The notes below the pieces were generated by a model. That model was given only the letters and a program-made list of their open reading frames with translations, was not told the origin of the DNA and made no database searches. From Limnohabitans sp. 2KL-17 (lineage in GTDB: Bacteria > Pseudomonadota > Gammaproteobacteria > Burkholderiales > Burkholderiaceae_C), in assembly GCF_003063415.1 (NCBI RefSeq), contig NZ_NESK01000011.1, forward strand, positions 1 through 64,000: a DNA stretch of 64,000 nucleotides. Reading direction: 5' to 3'. Below, one piece after another: positions 43,010 to 51,767 of this stretch. The translations under genes and the position numbers were made by a program. Within the stretch, counting starts at the first letter, position 1; every line of letters begins with the position of its first letter.

Positions 43010-44518
43010 TCAGAAGCGTTCGAGCTCCGGGTGTTTGATCGCCCCCGCCCGCACCAACATCCGGCCATATTCGGCGCAGCGGTTGAGCGTGGGGATGACC
43101 TTGCCGGGGTTCAGCAGGCTGTGCGGGTCAAACGCGCGTTTGACTGCAAACATCTGTTCGTTTTCTTCCGCACTGAATTGCACGCACATGCTGTTGACCT
43201 TCTCGATGCCCACGCCATGCTCGCCCGTGACGGTGCCGCCCATGGCCACGCTGGTTTCCAAAATGTCGGCGCCAAACAGTTCGCAACGGCGCAGCTGGTC
43301 GGCATCGTTGGCATCAAACAGGATCAGCGGGTGCAGGTTGCCGTCGCCTGCGTGAAACACGTTCAGGCATTTCAGGCCGTACTTGATTTCCATCTCGGAA
43401 ATGGCTTGCAGGATGTCGGCCAGGCGCTTGCGCGGAATGGTCGAGTCCATGCACATGTAATCGGGGCTGATGCGGCCTGAGGCCGGGAAAGCATTTTTGC
43501 GGCCGCTCCAGAACTTCAGGCGCTGGGCTTCGTCGCGGCTCACGGAGATGGCGGTGGCGCCGCAGTTGCGCAGCACCTCGCTCATGCGGCCGATTTCCTC
43601 TTCGACTTCTTCAGGCGTGCCGTCGCTCTCGCACAGCAAGATGGCGGCGGCGCTCAGATCGTAGTCGGCGTGGACAAAGTCTTCCACGGCGGCGGTCATG
43701 GGGCCGTCCATCATTTCCAGGCCGGCGGGGATGATGCCGGCGGCGATCACGGCAGCCACGGCATCGCCGGCTTTGCGCACGTCGTCAAAGCTGGCCATGA
43801 TGCAGCGCGCCAGCATGGGTTTGGGCACCAGCTTGACAGTGACTTCGGTGGTCACGGCCAGCATCCCTTCGCTGCCCACCAGCACGGCCAGCAGGTCGTA
43901 GCCAGGGGTGTCGAGCGCGTCACTGCCAAATTCGATCGGGTCACCTTCGATGGTGAAGCCGCGTACCTTGAGCACGTTGTGCACTGTCAGGCCGTATTTG
44001 AGGCAGTGCACGCCGCCTGAGTTTTCGGCCACGTTGCCACCGATCGTGCAGGCAATCTGGCTGGACGGGTCGGGCGCGTAGTACAGGCCGTAGGGCGCCG
44101 CCGCTTCGCTGATGGCCAGGTTGCGCACGCCGCATTGCACCACCGCGGTGCGACTGACGGGGTCTACTTTCTGTATCTGGTTGAAGCGCGCCATCGACAG
44201 CGTGACGCCCATGCGGTGAGGCATCGCACCACCCGACAAGCCCGTGCCTGCACCGCGTGCCACCACGGGCACTTTCAGGGCATGGCAAGCTTTGAGCACG
44301 GCTTGCACCTGCGCTTCGGTCTCTGGCAACGCCACCACCAAAGGCCGCTCGCGGTAGGCCGTCAGGCCATCGCATTCATAGGGCGTGGTGTCCTCGGGCG
44401 TGTAGAGGATGGCGTCGGCGGGCAATACCCGGCCCAAGGCCTGCACCACAACGCGTTGGCGCTCGGCGCGTTCGGTAGCGGTCAGTTGCTGCGTTTCGGT
44501 GGGGTTGTTGGCGCTCAT
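43010..44518 (-). CDS. glcD: FAD-linked oxidase, glycolate oxidase GlcD type
   Basis: The 502-residue VAO-family flavoprotein has VPVVARGAGTGLSGGAMPH and IGGNVAENSGGVHCLKYGLT (FAD-binding), a central C-terminal-domain segment NVFHAGDGNLHPLILFD (metal/substrate His) and EHGVGIEK. These match GlcD, the catalytic subunit of membrane glycolate oxidase; D-lactate dehydrogenases are similar. glcE and glcF, needed for the E. coli complex, are not adjacent. The ATG at 44518 is chosen as the family start. A LysR gene lies 107 bp upstream on the same strand. Confidence 0.9.
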   Translation of the reverse strand: MSANNPTETQQLTATERAERQRVVVQALGRVLPADAILYTPEDTTPYECDGLTAYRERPLVVALPETEAQVQAVLKACHALKVPVVARGAGTGLSGGAMPHRMGVTLSMARFNQIQKVDPVSRTAVVQCGVRNLAISEAAAPYGLYYAPDPSSQIACTIGGNVAENSGGVHCLKYGLTVHNVLKVRGFTIEGDPIEFGSDALDTPGYDLLAVLVGSEGMLAVTTEVTVKLVPKPMLARCIMASFDDVRKAGDAVAAVIAAGIIPAGLEMMDGPMTAAVEDFVHADYDLSAAAILLCESDGTPEEVEEEIGRMSEVLRNCGATAISVSRDEAQRLKFWSGRKNAFPASGRISPDYMCMDSTIPRKRLADILQAISEMEIKYGLKCLNVFHAGDGNLHPLILFDANDADQLRRCELFGADILETSVAMGGTVTGEHGVGIEKVNSMCVQFSAEENEQMFAVKRAFDPHSLLNPGKVIPTLNRCAEYGRMLVRAGAIKHPELERF

Positions 44519-44625
44519 GGCATTCAAAACCTTGAAATGAAGCCTTGAATGTACGCCTTGGCCGGATGGCGTGGGTTGAATAATCTTTGACAGGTCTGTG
44601 AATTCAGCCCTTGCGTCATGAGCCC

Positions 44626-45501
44626 CTAGGCCAAAACGCTTTTGAGCCAGTCGGCAAAGGTGGCGCATTCCCAGCGCTCCATCGTGCCGGTGCGCCAGCA
44701 CAGGTAGTGGGCGTGCGGGCTGGGGACGCTGCGCTCAAACAGGCGGACCAGTTGGCCGCTTTCCAGCCAGGGAGCCCCCAGTTTGGTGCGGATCAGGCCA
44801 ACGCCCAAGCCCTGTGCCGCGGCGTCGCACATGAGGCCGATGTCATTGAAAGACGAGCCGTCCATGGGCTCGGGCCAGTCAAGGTCGTGCGCGGCAAACC
44901 AGGTGCGCCAGGGTTCCAGCGGGCTGCGCAACAGCGAAACGCCCTGCAGATCTTCCGCGCTGCCGAAAGGGCCGTTTTCGCGCAGCCAGGCGGGTGAGGC
45001 CAGCGGCGTCACATCGTCCTTGGCCAGGCACACGTGCTCTACATCCGAGTAACGGCCAGTGCCAAATCGCACCGTCAGGTCGGCGTCTTCGGCCACCACA
45101 TCCAGCAGCGGAATGCTCACTTGCAAGGTGATGTCGATCTCGGGGTAGGCGTCTAAAAAATGTTTCAGGCGCGGCATCAGGATGGAGCGGGCAAAGGTGG
45201 GCGTGACCGCCAGGCGCAATTTGCGCCGTCCGGGGGTGTTGCTGGTGCTCGGGAAGCGCTGCAAGGACACCAGGCCTTCGCGCACATGGGCCAGATACTC
45301 GTTGCCTTCGGTCGTGAGCGAAAAATCCGACCGGCCAAACAGCTTGGTGCCAATGATTTGTTCCAGCTGCTTGACCCGGTGGCTCACGGCGCTGGGGGTC
45401 ACGCACAACTCTTCGGCCGCCTGGGTCACGCTGCGCAATCGTGCCAGGGCCTCAAATGTCAAGAGGCACTGGATGGGCGGGATGCGCGAGGTGGTGGACA
45501 T
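44626..45501 (-). CDS. LysR-family transcriptional regulator, GcvA-like
   Basis: The 291-residue regulator has an N-terminal helix-turn-helix (FEALARLRSVTQAAEELCVTP then SAVSHRVKQLE) and a periplasmic-binding-like effector domain starting near residue 95. The opening IPPIQCLLTFEALARL is typical of the GcvA group. It precedes glcD on the same strand and may control it. Three tandem 42-bp repeats fill its whole upstream region. Confidence 0.9.
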   Translation of the reverse strand: MSTTSRIPPIQCLLTFEALARLRSVTQAAEELCVTPSAVSHRVKQLEQIIGTKLFGRSDFSLTTEGNEYLAHVREGLVSLQRFPSTSNTPGRRKLRLAVTPTFARSILMPRLKHFLDAYPEIDITLQVSIPLLDVVAEDADLTVRFGTGRYSDVEHVCLAKDDVTPLASPAWLRENGPFGSAEDLQGVSLLRSPLEPWRTWFAAHDLDWPEPMDGSSFNDIGLMCDAAAQGLGVGLIRTKLGAPWLESGQLVRLFERSVPSPHAHYLCWRTGTMERWECATFADWLKSVLA

Positions 45502-45505
45502 GGCT

Positions 45506-45631
45506 GCTTAATCGGTTGGGGGCAGAGCTAAAGATCTGTCCCTCTAAGCTTAATAGGTTGAGGACAGAGCTAAAGATCTGTCCCTCAAAGCTTAATCGGT
45601 TGGGGACAGAGCTAAAGATCTGTCCCTCAAA
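45506..45631. repeat. Three tandem 42-bp repeats with hairpins
   Basis: Units at 45506-45547, 45548-45589 and 45590-45631 have exactly 42 bp each and differ at only a few bases. Each holds a hairpin made by GGACAGA and TCTGTCC with an 8-base loop containing GCTAAAGA. The array fills the 135 bp between the purU stop and the LysR start, so it ends purU transcripts and forms the LysR upstream region. Confidence 0.95.
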
Positions 45632-45636
45632 GTTAT

Positions 45637-46485
45637 TTATTTAAAAATCACGGTTTTGTGGCCGTTGATGAGGACGCGGTGTTCACTGTGCCACTTGACG
45701 GCGCGGGCCAGCACCTGGCTTTCGGTGTCGCGGCCAATCGTGGTCAGGTCTTCCACGGTTTTGCTGTGATCCACACGGGCCACATCCTGCTCGATGATCG
45801 GACCTTCGTCCAGGTCAGCAGTCACGTAATGGGCCGTCGCTCCGATCAGCTTTACCCCCCGGTCGTGCGCCTGGTAATAAGGCTTGGCCCCTTTGAAGCT
45901 GGGCAGGAATGAGTGGTGGATGTTGATGGCGCGCCCCGCCAACTTGCGGCACAGGTCGTCACTCAATATCTGCATGTAGCGGGCCAGCACCACCAGTTCT
46001 GCACCTTCAGCCTGAATGACCTCGTATTGCCGGGCTTCGGCCTGCTCTTTAGTGGCCGCTGTGACCGGAATATGGTGAAACGGCACGTTGTAACTGGCGG
46101 CCAGTTGGTAAAACTCGCGGTGGTTGCTCACGATGGCGCGAATGTCCAGCGGCAGCAGGCCGCTCTTCCAGCGGAACAGCAGATCGTTCAGGCAGTGGCC
46201 TTCCTTGCTGACCATGAGCACGGTGCGCATGGTTTGGGCCGTGGCGTGCAGATCCCACTTCATCTGGAAAGCCTGCGCAAATTCGCCCCACTGTGCATGG
46301 AGGGTTGCGCCGTCTGACTGATCGCAAGCGAACTGAACGCGCATGAAGAACAAGCCCGTATCGTGGTCGTTGTATTGCGCGGCTTCTTCGATGTTGCCCA
46401 TGCGCTCCAGCAAAAACCCCGACACAGCATGCACGATGCCAGTACGGTCAGGGCAAGAAAGGGTAAGAATGTAAGTGGTGGTCAT
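45637..46485 (-). CDS. purU: Formyltetrahydrofolate deformylase
   Basis: Releases formate from 10-formyltetrahydrofolate, balancing one-carbon units for purine synthesis. The 282-residue protein has an N-terminal ACT domain (YILTLSCPDRTGIVHAVSGF) and a formyltransferase-like catalytic domain with INIHHSFLPSFKGAKPYYQA (catalytic His) and ATAHYVTADLDEGPIIEQDV (Asp). It is complete. The divergent aminotransferase gene lies 174 bp upstream. Confidence 0.96.
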   Translation of the reverse strand: MTTTYILTLSCPDRTGIVHAVSGFLLERMGNIEEAAQYNDHDTGLFFMRVQFACDQSDGATLHAQWGEFAQAFQMKWDLHATAQTMRTVLMVSKEGHCLNDLLFRWKSGLLPLDIRAIVSNHREFYQLAASYNVPFHHIPVTAATKEQAEARQYEVIQAEGAELVVLARYMQILSDDLCRKLAGRAINIHHSFLPSFKGAKPYYQAHDRGVKLIGATAHYVTADLDEGPIIEQDVARVDHSKTVEDLTTIGRDTESQVLARAVKWHSEHRVLINGHKTVIFK

Positions 46486-46659
46486 GGGTGCAGGCTGCAG
46501 GGCTCGCCGTGACCGTTGGAGGGGTGGGCGCGTTTTTTTTCAACGGGCTTATTGTAAAGACCCCCCACCGCCTCGCCGCCCGGGCTGTCTCGTCAGGACT
46601 GGCGCCTGCCGGATTGCCCTTTAAACTATACAACCGGATTTACCTCAAGGAGTTTTGCC

Positions 46660-47994
46660 GTGGCCCATACCGACCTGAACATGGACAACCAGTGGTTGCC
46701 CTTCACGCCCAACCGCAGCTTCCAGCAAGACCCGCGTGTGTTTGTGGGTGCCGAGGGCATGCATTTCACCACCCACGACGGCAAAAAAGTCCTCGACGGC
46801 ATCTCCAGCCTCTGGTGCGTGGGTGCAGGCCACAACCGCAAGCCGATCAACGAGGCCATCAAGAAGCAATTGGACACACTGGACTACGCCACCGCTTTTC
46901 AGGCCAGCAACGACAAGGCTTTCAAGGCCGCTGAAATGATTGCCGCCATGGCGCCGGGTGACCTGAACAAGGTGTTGTTTTGCAATTCGGGCTCGGAAGC
47001 GGCTGATACGGCCCTGAAAGTGGCACTGGCTTACCACCGCGCGCGGGGCGAAGGCCACCGCAATGTGTTCATCGGCCGAGAAAAGGGTTACCACGGCGTC
47101 AACTTTGGCGGCATGAGCGTGGGGGGCCTGCCCGCCAACCGCAAGGCCTATGGCGCGCAACTGCTGCCACGTGTGGACCACATGCGCTTCATCCATGACC
47201 CGGTGAACCACGCCTACATCCACCACGAAGAGCCGGTGTGGGCCGAAGACCCGTTGCTGGAGCTGGAAAACCGCATCCTGGTGCTGCACGACCCGAGCAA
47301 CGTGGCCGCAGTGATCGTCGAGCCCATTGCGGGCAGCGCGGGCTGGTACATCCCGCCCCAGGGTTACGTGAAACGCTTGCGCGAGATCTGTGACAAGCAC
47401 GGCATTTTGCTGATTTTTGACGAAGTCATCACCGGCTTTGGTCGCTTGGGCGTGAACTTTGGCGCCGACTTCTATGGCGTGGTGCCCGACATGCTGAATT
47501 TCGCCAAAGCAGTGACCAATGGTGTGATTCCGCTGGGTGGTGTGATTTGCCGTGACTTCATTTACGACGCGATGATGAACGCCAACTCACCCCAGCACGC
47601 GGTCGAGTTTTTCCACGGCTACACCTACTCCGGTCACCCCGTGGCCTGCGCTGCAGCGATTGCCACACTTGACTTGATGAAGGAAGAAAACCTGTTTGCC
47701 CGTGCCGGCGAAAAAGGCAAAGTGCTGGGCGATGCGATGCACAGCGCCTTCAAGGGCTTGCCCAATGTGGTCGGCATCCGCACGCTGGGCCTGGCTGGGG
47801 CGGTAGAGCTGTCCAGCATCGCCGGCTCGCCCGGCAAGCGCGTGTTCGACATCTTCATGGATTGTTTCCACAAAGGCGTGTGGGTGCGGCCAGCAGGCGA
47901 AAACCTGGTGATCTGCCCGCCTTACATTGTGGAAGACGCGCACATCGACCAGATCGTGCAGACAGTGGCCGACAGCATCCGCAGGCATGCCTGA
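46660..47994 (+). CDS. Class III aminotransferase, omega-amino-acid:pyruvate type
   Basis: PLP enzyme of 444 residues. FCNSGSEAADTALKVALAYH, GREKGYHGVNFGGMSVGGLP, LLIFDEVITGFGRLG (PLP Asp) and NFAKAVTNGVIPLGGVIC (PLP Lys in FAKAVTNG) identify the omega-aminotransferase group (beta-alanine, taurine or polyamine aminotransferases). The start is GTG at 46660 with AAGGAG eight bases upstream. The exact amino donor cannot be told. A terminator follows 170 bp downstream. Confidence 0.9.
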   Translation: MAHTDLNMDNQWLPFTPNRSFQQDPRVFVGAEGMHFTTHDGKKVLDGISSLWCVGAGHNRKPINEAIKKQLDTLDYATAFQASNDKAFKAAEMIAAMAPGDLNKVLFCNSGSEAADTALKVALAYHRARGEGHRNVFIGREKGYHGVNFGGMSVGGLPANRKAYGAQLLPRVDHMRFIHDPVNHAYIHHEEPVWAEDPLLELENRILVLHDPSNVAAVIVEPIAGSAGWYIPPQGYVKRLREICDKHGILLIFDEVITGFGRLGVNFGADFYGVVPDMLNFAKAVTNGVIPLGGVICRDFIYDAMMNANSPQHAVEFFHGYTYSGHPVACAAAIATLDLMKEENLFARAGEKGKVLGDAMHSAFKGLPNVVGIRTLGLAGAVELSSIAGSPGKRVFDIFMDCFHKGVWVRPAGENLVICPPYIVEDAHIDQIVQTVADSIRRHA

Positions 47995-48151
47995 ACTGCC
48001 AACGTGTACCAACCCATTTCGACCGCCCATGCGCAGCAACCCTGCTGCGCATTGCGTGGCAGAGGGTGATTGGCGTGAGTTGGTGCGCACCGCGCCCCGC
48101 TGAGGGGCTTGTGGATTGGGGTGGATCGATTTTCAACTGGACGGGTGGGCA

Positions 48152-48180
48152 CAAAAAAACCGCCTGAGAGGCGGCTTTTT
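48152..48180. terminator. Bidirectional terminator between aminotransferase and DUF3567 genes
   Basis: CCGCCT and AGGCGG (48160-48165, 48169-48174) with a GAG loop, an A-run before and T5 after, make a compact terminator that can serve both convergent genes. Confidence 0.85.
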
Positions 48181-48195
48181 GGGGGGTGCTGGCGT

Positions 48196-48477
48196 TCAGT
48201 GCACCACAACAGGGTGTTGCGCGAGGCCTGTGTAGCCTTCCAGGGTGTCTTCGACTTCTTCCTGGGTGGGGGTGTGTTGCTGCCACGCTTGGATTTGTTG
48301 CTGGAACATTTCTGCCCACGAGCCATCCAGGTAAACCTCTTTGCCCGAGCGTTTGTCCACGATTTCGAAACCATGGCGTTCCATCAGGGGCTTTTGGGTC
48401 ACAGGAGCCGGTTCGGCTGGTGCGTTGGCCAGCACATGCATCACGGCAAATGTCTCAGATTCGTACAACAAGTTCAT
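48196..48477 (-). CDS. DUF3567 domain-containing protein
   Basis: A 93-residue soluble protein beginning MNLLYESETFAVMHVLANAP with GFEIVDKRSGKEVYLDGSWA and an acidic C-terminus. This family is common and almost confined to Burkholderiales; its function is not known. It lies 53 bp downstream of the DUF3108 gene on the same strand and ends at a shared terminator. Confidence 0.88.
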   Translation of the reverse strand: MNLLYESETFAVMHVLANAPAEPAPVTQKPLMERHGFEIVDKRSGKEVYLDGSWAEMFQQQIQAWQQHTPTQEEVEDTLEGYTGLAQHPVVVH

Positions 48478-48529
48478 GCGTTATTCTCTATCAAGATCAG
48501 ACTTGTAACTGGGGTCTTTTGCTTGAACT

Positions 48530-49774
48530 TCAAGATGGTGTGGTTTTCGCCCTGTTGGGGGCAGTTGCAGGCAAGGGCGGCAAAGGTTCTTTGCCGATCA
48601 ACAGCAAGTCGATGAAGCTGCCACTGACCTGGCTGATGCGGATGCGCACCGGCATCCATGCGTTCTGCGCTGACACCCAAAACTCCACCTTGGCATCAAA
48701 ACGGTTGCGTGGCTGACACACCCATTTGGCGGTGGGCACGGCTTGACCGTCGAGCATCAAGGTTTCGGGTGGGCCCAGGGTCAGCAGCCAGGGTAAGGCA
48801 TCCCGTGTGGTGGCGGTCTGAACTTGCAAACGCGCGCCGGGCTGAAAGCGCTGGGGGTCGCCCGCCATCGCAGCAGCCAGTTGCACATAAAGACTGATCT
48901 GGTCTTGTGCGCCCGGCTCCAGCACCGCAACGGGCGCGTTGGAACTGAAGACCACCCGGTTTTTTGCGCGGTCAAAGTGGGCTGCACGCTCGTTGCGCCA
49001 GCTGTCTGAAAAGCGTGTGGGGGCCAGACCTGCGCTGGTGATGTCGCCCTGGCTGCGCCAGTGGCGTGAGCCAACCAGAAAAGCCTTCACCGACAGACCC
49101 AGTGCATAGGCGGCCTCGTTGTGTTGCCACCTCAGCTCGCCACTGGCGTGGTAATTCAGGCCTTTTTCCTGGCCTGTCATGCTGTAGCTCAGCAAGACCG
49201 GCGGCGGCAAGGCCCCAACTGGAATGGGCGGCAGTGAGGCGTTGGCTGCAGCGGGCGGTGTGGGTGTGGCGTTACTGGCTGCATCTGGCGCAGCTGCTGG
49301 TGCAACTGCCGATGCAGCTGTTGATTCAGATGTGGGTTCAGCTGCTGGCGGGTTGCTGGTAAGCGCCGCTTGCGCTGGGGAGTTGTCGGGTGTCAAGCCC
49401 GATTTTTCGGCGTTCGGCTGTTCGGGTGTTGCCACAGGTTCCTCGGCTTGGCCTGAAACGGATGGGGCTGGCTTGGCTGCTGGCTCGGTTTGAGCCACGG
49501 TCGCCACACGTGTGCGGGCTGTGGCAGGGGCAACTCTTTTGACCGGGGCGGCTTGAGTGGGCGAAGGGGGTATCCAGCGGGTTTGCAGGGGGGCTACGCG
49601 GATGGCCTCGGCCGTTTGAAGCCGCCAGTCCATGGCCCCGGTCAGGCTCAAGAGCAATACCAGGTGGAGGGCCAGCACCGTGACCGCTAGCCAACCCAGG
49701 GTGCGGCGCGAAGGGCGCTTTGCCCCGGTCGGGGCTTTGGAGGTAGAGGGTCTTGCAGGCACCACGGGCATCAC
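48530..49774 (-). CDS. DUF3108 domain-containing envelope protein
   Basis: The 414-residue protein has one N-terminal membrane segment (LGWLAVTVLALHLVLLLSLT, about residues 27-46), then a low-complexity Ala/Pro/Thr linker of about 110 residues (for example AASAVAPAAAPDAASNATPT), then a beta-rich domain starting near LLSYSMTGQEKGLNYHASGE. The tail KVEFWVSAQNAWMPVRIRIS fits DUF3108, a periplasmic lipid-binding-like fold. The linker would let it cross the periplasm, as in TonB-like proteins. The IclR gene lies three bases upstream on the same strand. Confidence 0.82.
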   Translation of the reverse strand: MMPVVPARPSTSKAPTGAKRPSRRTLGWLAVTVLALHLVLLLSLTGAMDWRLQTAEAIRVAPLQTRWIPPSPTQAAPVKRVAPATARTRVATVAQTEPAAKPAPSVSGQAEEPVATPEQPNAEKSGLTPDNSPAQAALTSNPPAAEPTSESTAASAVAPAAAPDAASNATPTPPAAANASLPPIPVGALPPPVLLSYSMTGQEKGLNYHASGELRWQHNEAAYALGLSVKAFLVGSRHWRSQGDITSAGLAPTRFSDSWRNERAAHFDRAKNRVVFSSNAPVAVLEPGAQDQISLYVQLAAAMAGDPQRFQPGARLQVQTATTRDALPWLLTLGPPETLMLDGQAVPTAKWVCQPRNRFDAKVEFWVSAQNAWMPVRIRISQVSGSFIDLLLIGKEPLPPLPATAPNRAKTTPS

Positions 49775-49777
49775 CGT

Positions 49778-50608
49778 TCAGCAGGCACGCCAGCCCAGAT
49801 CGGCCGAAAGTTGCTGGGCAAAATGACGCAGGTGTTGAGCGATGGGTCCGTCCCAAGCGGTGTCCATCGTGGCCGATGAGCCCAAAGACACCACGCCCAA
49901 TGCCAAATGTCCATCTGCGTCAAACACGGGGGCGCAAAACCCAGAAATACCGGGAAGCAAGACATTCACCACGCGGCCCAAGCCTTGTTGGCGCGTTTCT
50001 TTCACCATGGCCTGCACTTGGGCGGGGGTGCTGGGCAAGTCGCTGCGCCCGAGTTTGCGGGCCACAGCCAACTCCTGCTCGATCATGGGGCCTGTTTTGT
50101 CGGCCGTACCGCCGTGGCTGTTGAACGCGGCAAAGCAGCGCCCCGTGGCAGACGACAGCAGTGGCATCACATCACCCAGGCGCAAACTGACGGGCATGGC
50201 CAGCGGTGTTTCTTGCCAGTGCACCAGGGTTGGCCCCCGGTTGCCCCAGACGGCCAGGGCCATGGTGTGGCCAGTGGCCTCGATCAGCGCAGGCAAACGC
50301 TCCCGGGCCATCTTGACGGCGTCCAGGCGAGACAGGGTGGCCAGCCCCAAGCGCAAGGTGGCAGGGCCCAGTTCGTAGCGGGTGCTGGTGCTGTCTTGCA
50401 CCACCAGGCCAAGGCGCTGGAAGCTGACCAGATAACGGTGGGCTTTGGCGGCGCTCATCTGGGCGGCGGCTGCCAGGTCGCGCAGCATCAAGGGACCCGG
50501 TGCTTGCGCCAGCACATCCAGCAGGGCAAAACCGACCTCGACCGATTGAATGCCTGCGCGTTCCTTGTCGCTGTGCTGGGGAGGGGAGGCCGTGCTGTCT
50601 GTGTCCAT
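49778..50608 (-). CDS. IclR-family transcriptional regulator
   Basis: A 276-residue protein with an N-terminal winged helix (VEVGFALLDVLAQAPGPLML to SAAKAHRYLVSFQRLGLV) and a C-terminal effector domain with GKGRCFAAFN-like TGRCFAAFNSHGG and LPGISGFCAPVFDADG. IclR regulators often control aromatic catabolism. It is divergent from the FAH-family hydrolase gene, with likely operator DNA between them at 50626-50649, so that gene is the probable target. Confidence 0.9.
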   Translation of the reverse strand: MDTDSTASPPQHSDKERAGIQSVEVGFALLDVLAQAPGPLMLRDLAAAAQMSAAKAHRYLVSFQRLGLVVQDSTSTRYELGPATLRLGLATLSRLDAVKMARERLPALIEATGHTMALAVWGNRGPTLVHWQETPLAMPVSLRLGDVMPLLSSATGRCFAAFNSHGGTADKTGPMIEQELAVARKLGRSDLPSTPAQVQAMVKETRQQGLGRVVNVLLPGISGFCAPVFDADGHLALGVVSLGSSATMDTAWDGPIAQHLRHFAQQLSADLGWRAC

Positions 50609-50625
50609 ATCGCCTAGAATCTTGT

Positions 50626-50649
50626 TTCGTTTAGTTAAACGAGTTTAAC
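50626..50649. promoter_or_regulatory. Probable IclR operator region
   Basis: CGTTTAGTTAAACG is a near-palindrome, followed by GAGTTTAAC, giving three overlapping GTTTA/TTAAAC half-sites. It lies 18 bp upstream of the iclR-type gene start, inside the 103-bp divergent region. IclR proteins bind such short AT-rich palindromes. Confidence 0.5.
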
Positions 50650-50711
50650 AATGCGTAACTTATCGGTGCTTCACACTGTAGCGCATCGGGACCAGAACGG
50701 ACACACTTAAC

Positions 50712-51722
50712 ATGAAATTGGCGACCTACAAAGACGGCTCACGCGATGGACAACTCGTGGTGGTTTCGCGTGACCTGAGTACCGCACATTATGCGACCGG
50801 CATTGCCGGCAAATTGCAGCAAGTACTGGATGATTGGAACTTTCTGGCCCCTCAGCTGGAAGACCTGTATACGACACTGAACCAGGGCAAGTCACGCCAC
50901 GCTTTCCCTTTTGACCCCGCGCAATGCATGGCACCGTTGCCCCGCGCTTACCAATGGGCTGACGGCTCAGCCTACCTCAACCACGTTGAGTTGGTCCGTG
51001 CGGCACGCAACTCTGAAGTGCCCAGCAGTTTTTACACCGACCCGTTGATGTACCAGGGCGGCAGCGATGACTTCATCGGTCCTTGCGACCCGGTGGTCTG
51101 CGCCAGCGAAGCCTTTGGCATCGACTTTGAAGCCGAAATCGCCGTCATCACCGGCGACGTGCCCATGCAGACCAGCGCCGATGAGGCCATTGAAGGCGTG
51201 CGCCTGGTGATGCTGGCCAACGATGTGAGCCTGCGCAACCTGATTCCGAACGAATTGGCCAAAGGCTTTGGCTTCCTCCAGAGCAAGCCTGCCACCGCGT
51301 TCAGCCCGGTGGCCGTGACGCCCGATGAATTGGGTGAAGCCTGGCAGGGCGGCCGTGTGCACTTGACACTGCAGTCCACCTGGAACGGCCGCAAGGTCGG
51401 CATGTGCGAGGCGGGCCCCGAGATGAGCTTTCACTTCGGCCAGCTGATCGCCCACATCTGCAAAACTCGCAATGTGCGTGCCGGCACCATCGTGGGCAGC
51501 GGCACGGTGAGCAACAAGAGCGTGGAAGTCAACGGCCAACCCGAATGGCCCAAGGGCTACAGCTGCATCGCCGAAAAACGCGCCATCGAAACCATCCTGA
51601 ATGGCCAGCCCAGTACAGAATTCATGAAATACGGCGACACCATCCGCATCGAGATGAAGGGCCTGAATGGCGAGAGTTTGTTCGGGGCTATTGAACAGGA
51701 AATCGTGCCGCTGGTTAATTGA
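50712..51722 (+). CDS. Fumarylacetoacetate hydrolase family protein
   Basis: The 336-residue protein has FYTDPLMYQGGSDDFIGP, FGIDFEAEIAVITGDVP (acidic metal ligands), LANDVSLRNLI and a C-terminal FMKYGDTIRIEMKG. It belongs to a single-copy FAH subgroup that begins MKLATYKDGSRDGQLVVVSR and resembles no classic 441-residue FahA. It probably cleaves a C-C bond in a dicarbonyl acid from aromatic breakdown; substrate unknown. Regulation by the divergent IclR gene is likely. It converges with gatB. Confidence 0.88.
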   Translation: MKLATYKDGSRDGQLVVVSRDLSTAHYATGIAGKLQQVLDDWNFLAPQLEDLYTTLNQGKSRHAFPFDPAQCMAPLPRAYQWADGSAYLNHVELVRAARNSEVPSSFYTDPLMYQGGSDDFIGPCDPVVCASEAFGIDFEAEIAVITGDVPMQTSADEAIEGVRLVMLANDVSLRNLIPNELAKGFGFLQSKPATAFSPVAVTPDELGEAWQGGRVHLTLQSTWNGRKVGMCEAGPEMSFHFGQLIAHICKTRNVRAGTIVGSGTVSNKSVEVNGQPEWPKGYSCIAEKRAIETILNGQPSTEFMKYGDTIRIEMKGLNGESLFGAIEQEIVPLVN

Positions 51723-51767
51723 GCCAAGGGTTCAAAACCTGATTGAAGCTGTACTTGTTGATAAGAC

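Noticed and set aside
45506..45631. Possible small CRISPR array
   Set aside because: The units abut with no variable spacers, and no cas genes are present; these are plain tandem repeats.
45441..45644. 67-codon frame encoding a 14-residue repeat
   Set aside because: It exists only because the 42-bp tandem repeat is a multiple of three; there is no start signal or hydrophobic or catalytic feature.
46486..46659. Riboswitch in the purU-aminotransferase intergenic region
   Set aside because: The GC-rich leader can fold, but no conserved core of a known glycine, tetrahydrofolate or guanidine riboswitch was recognised.
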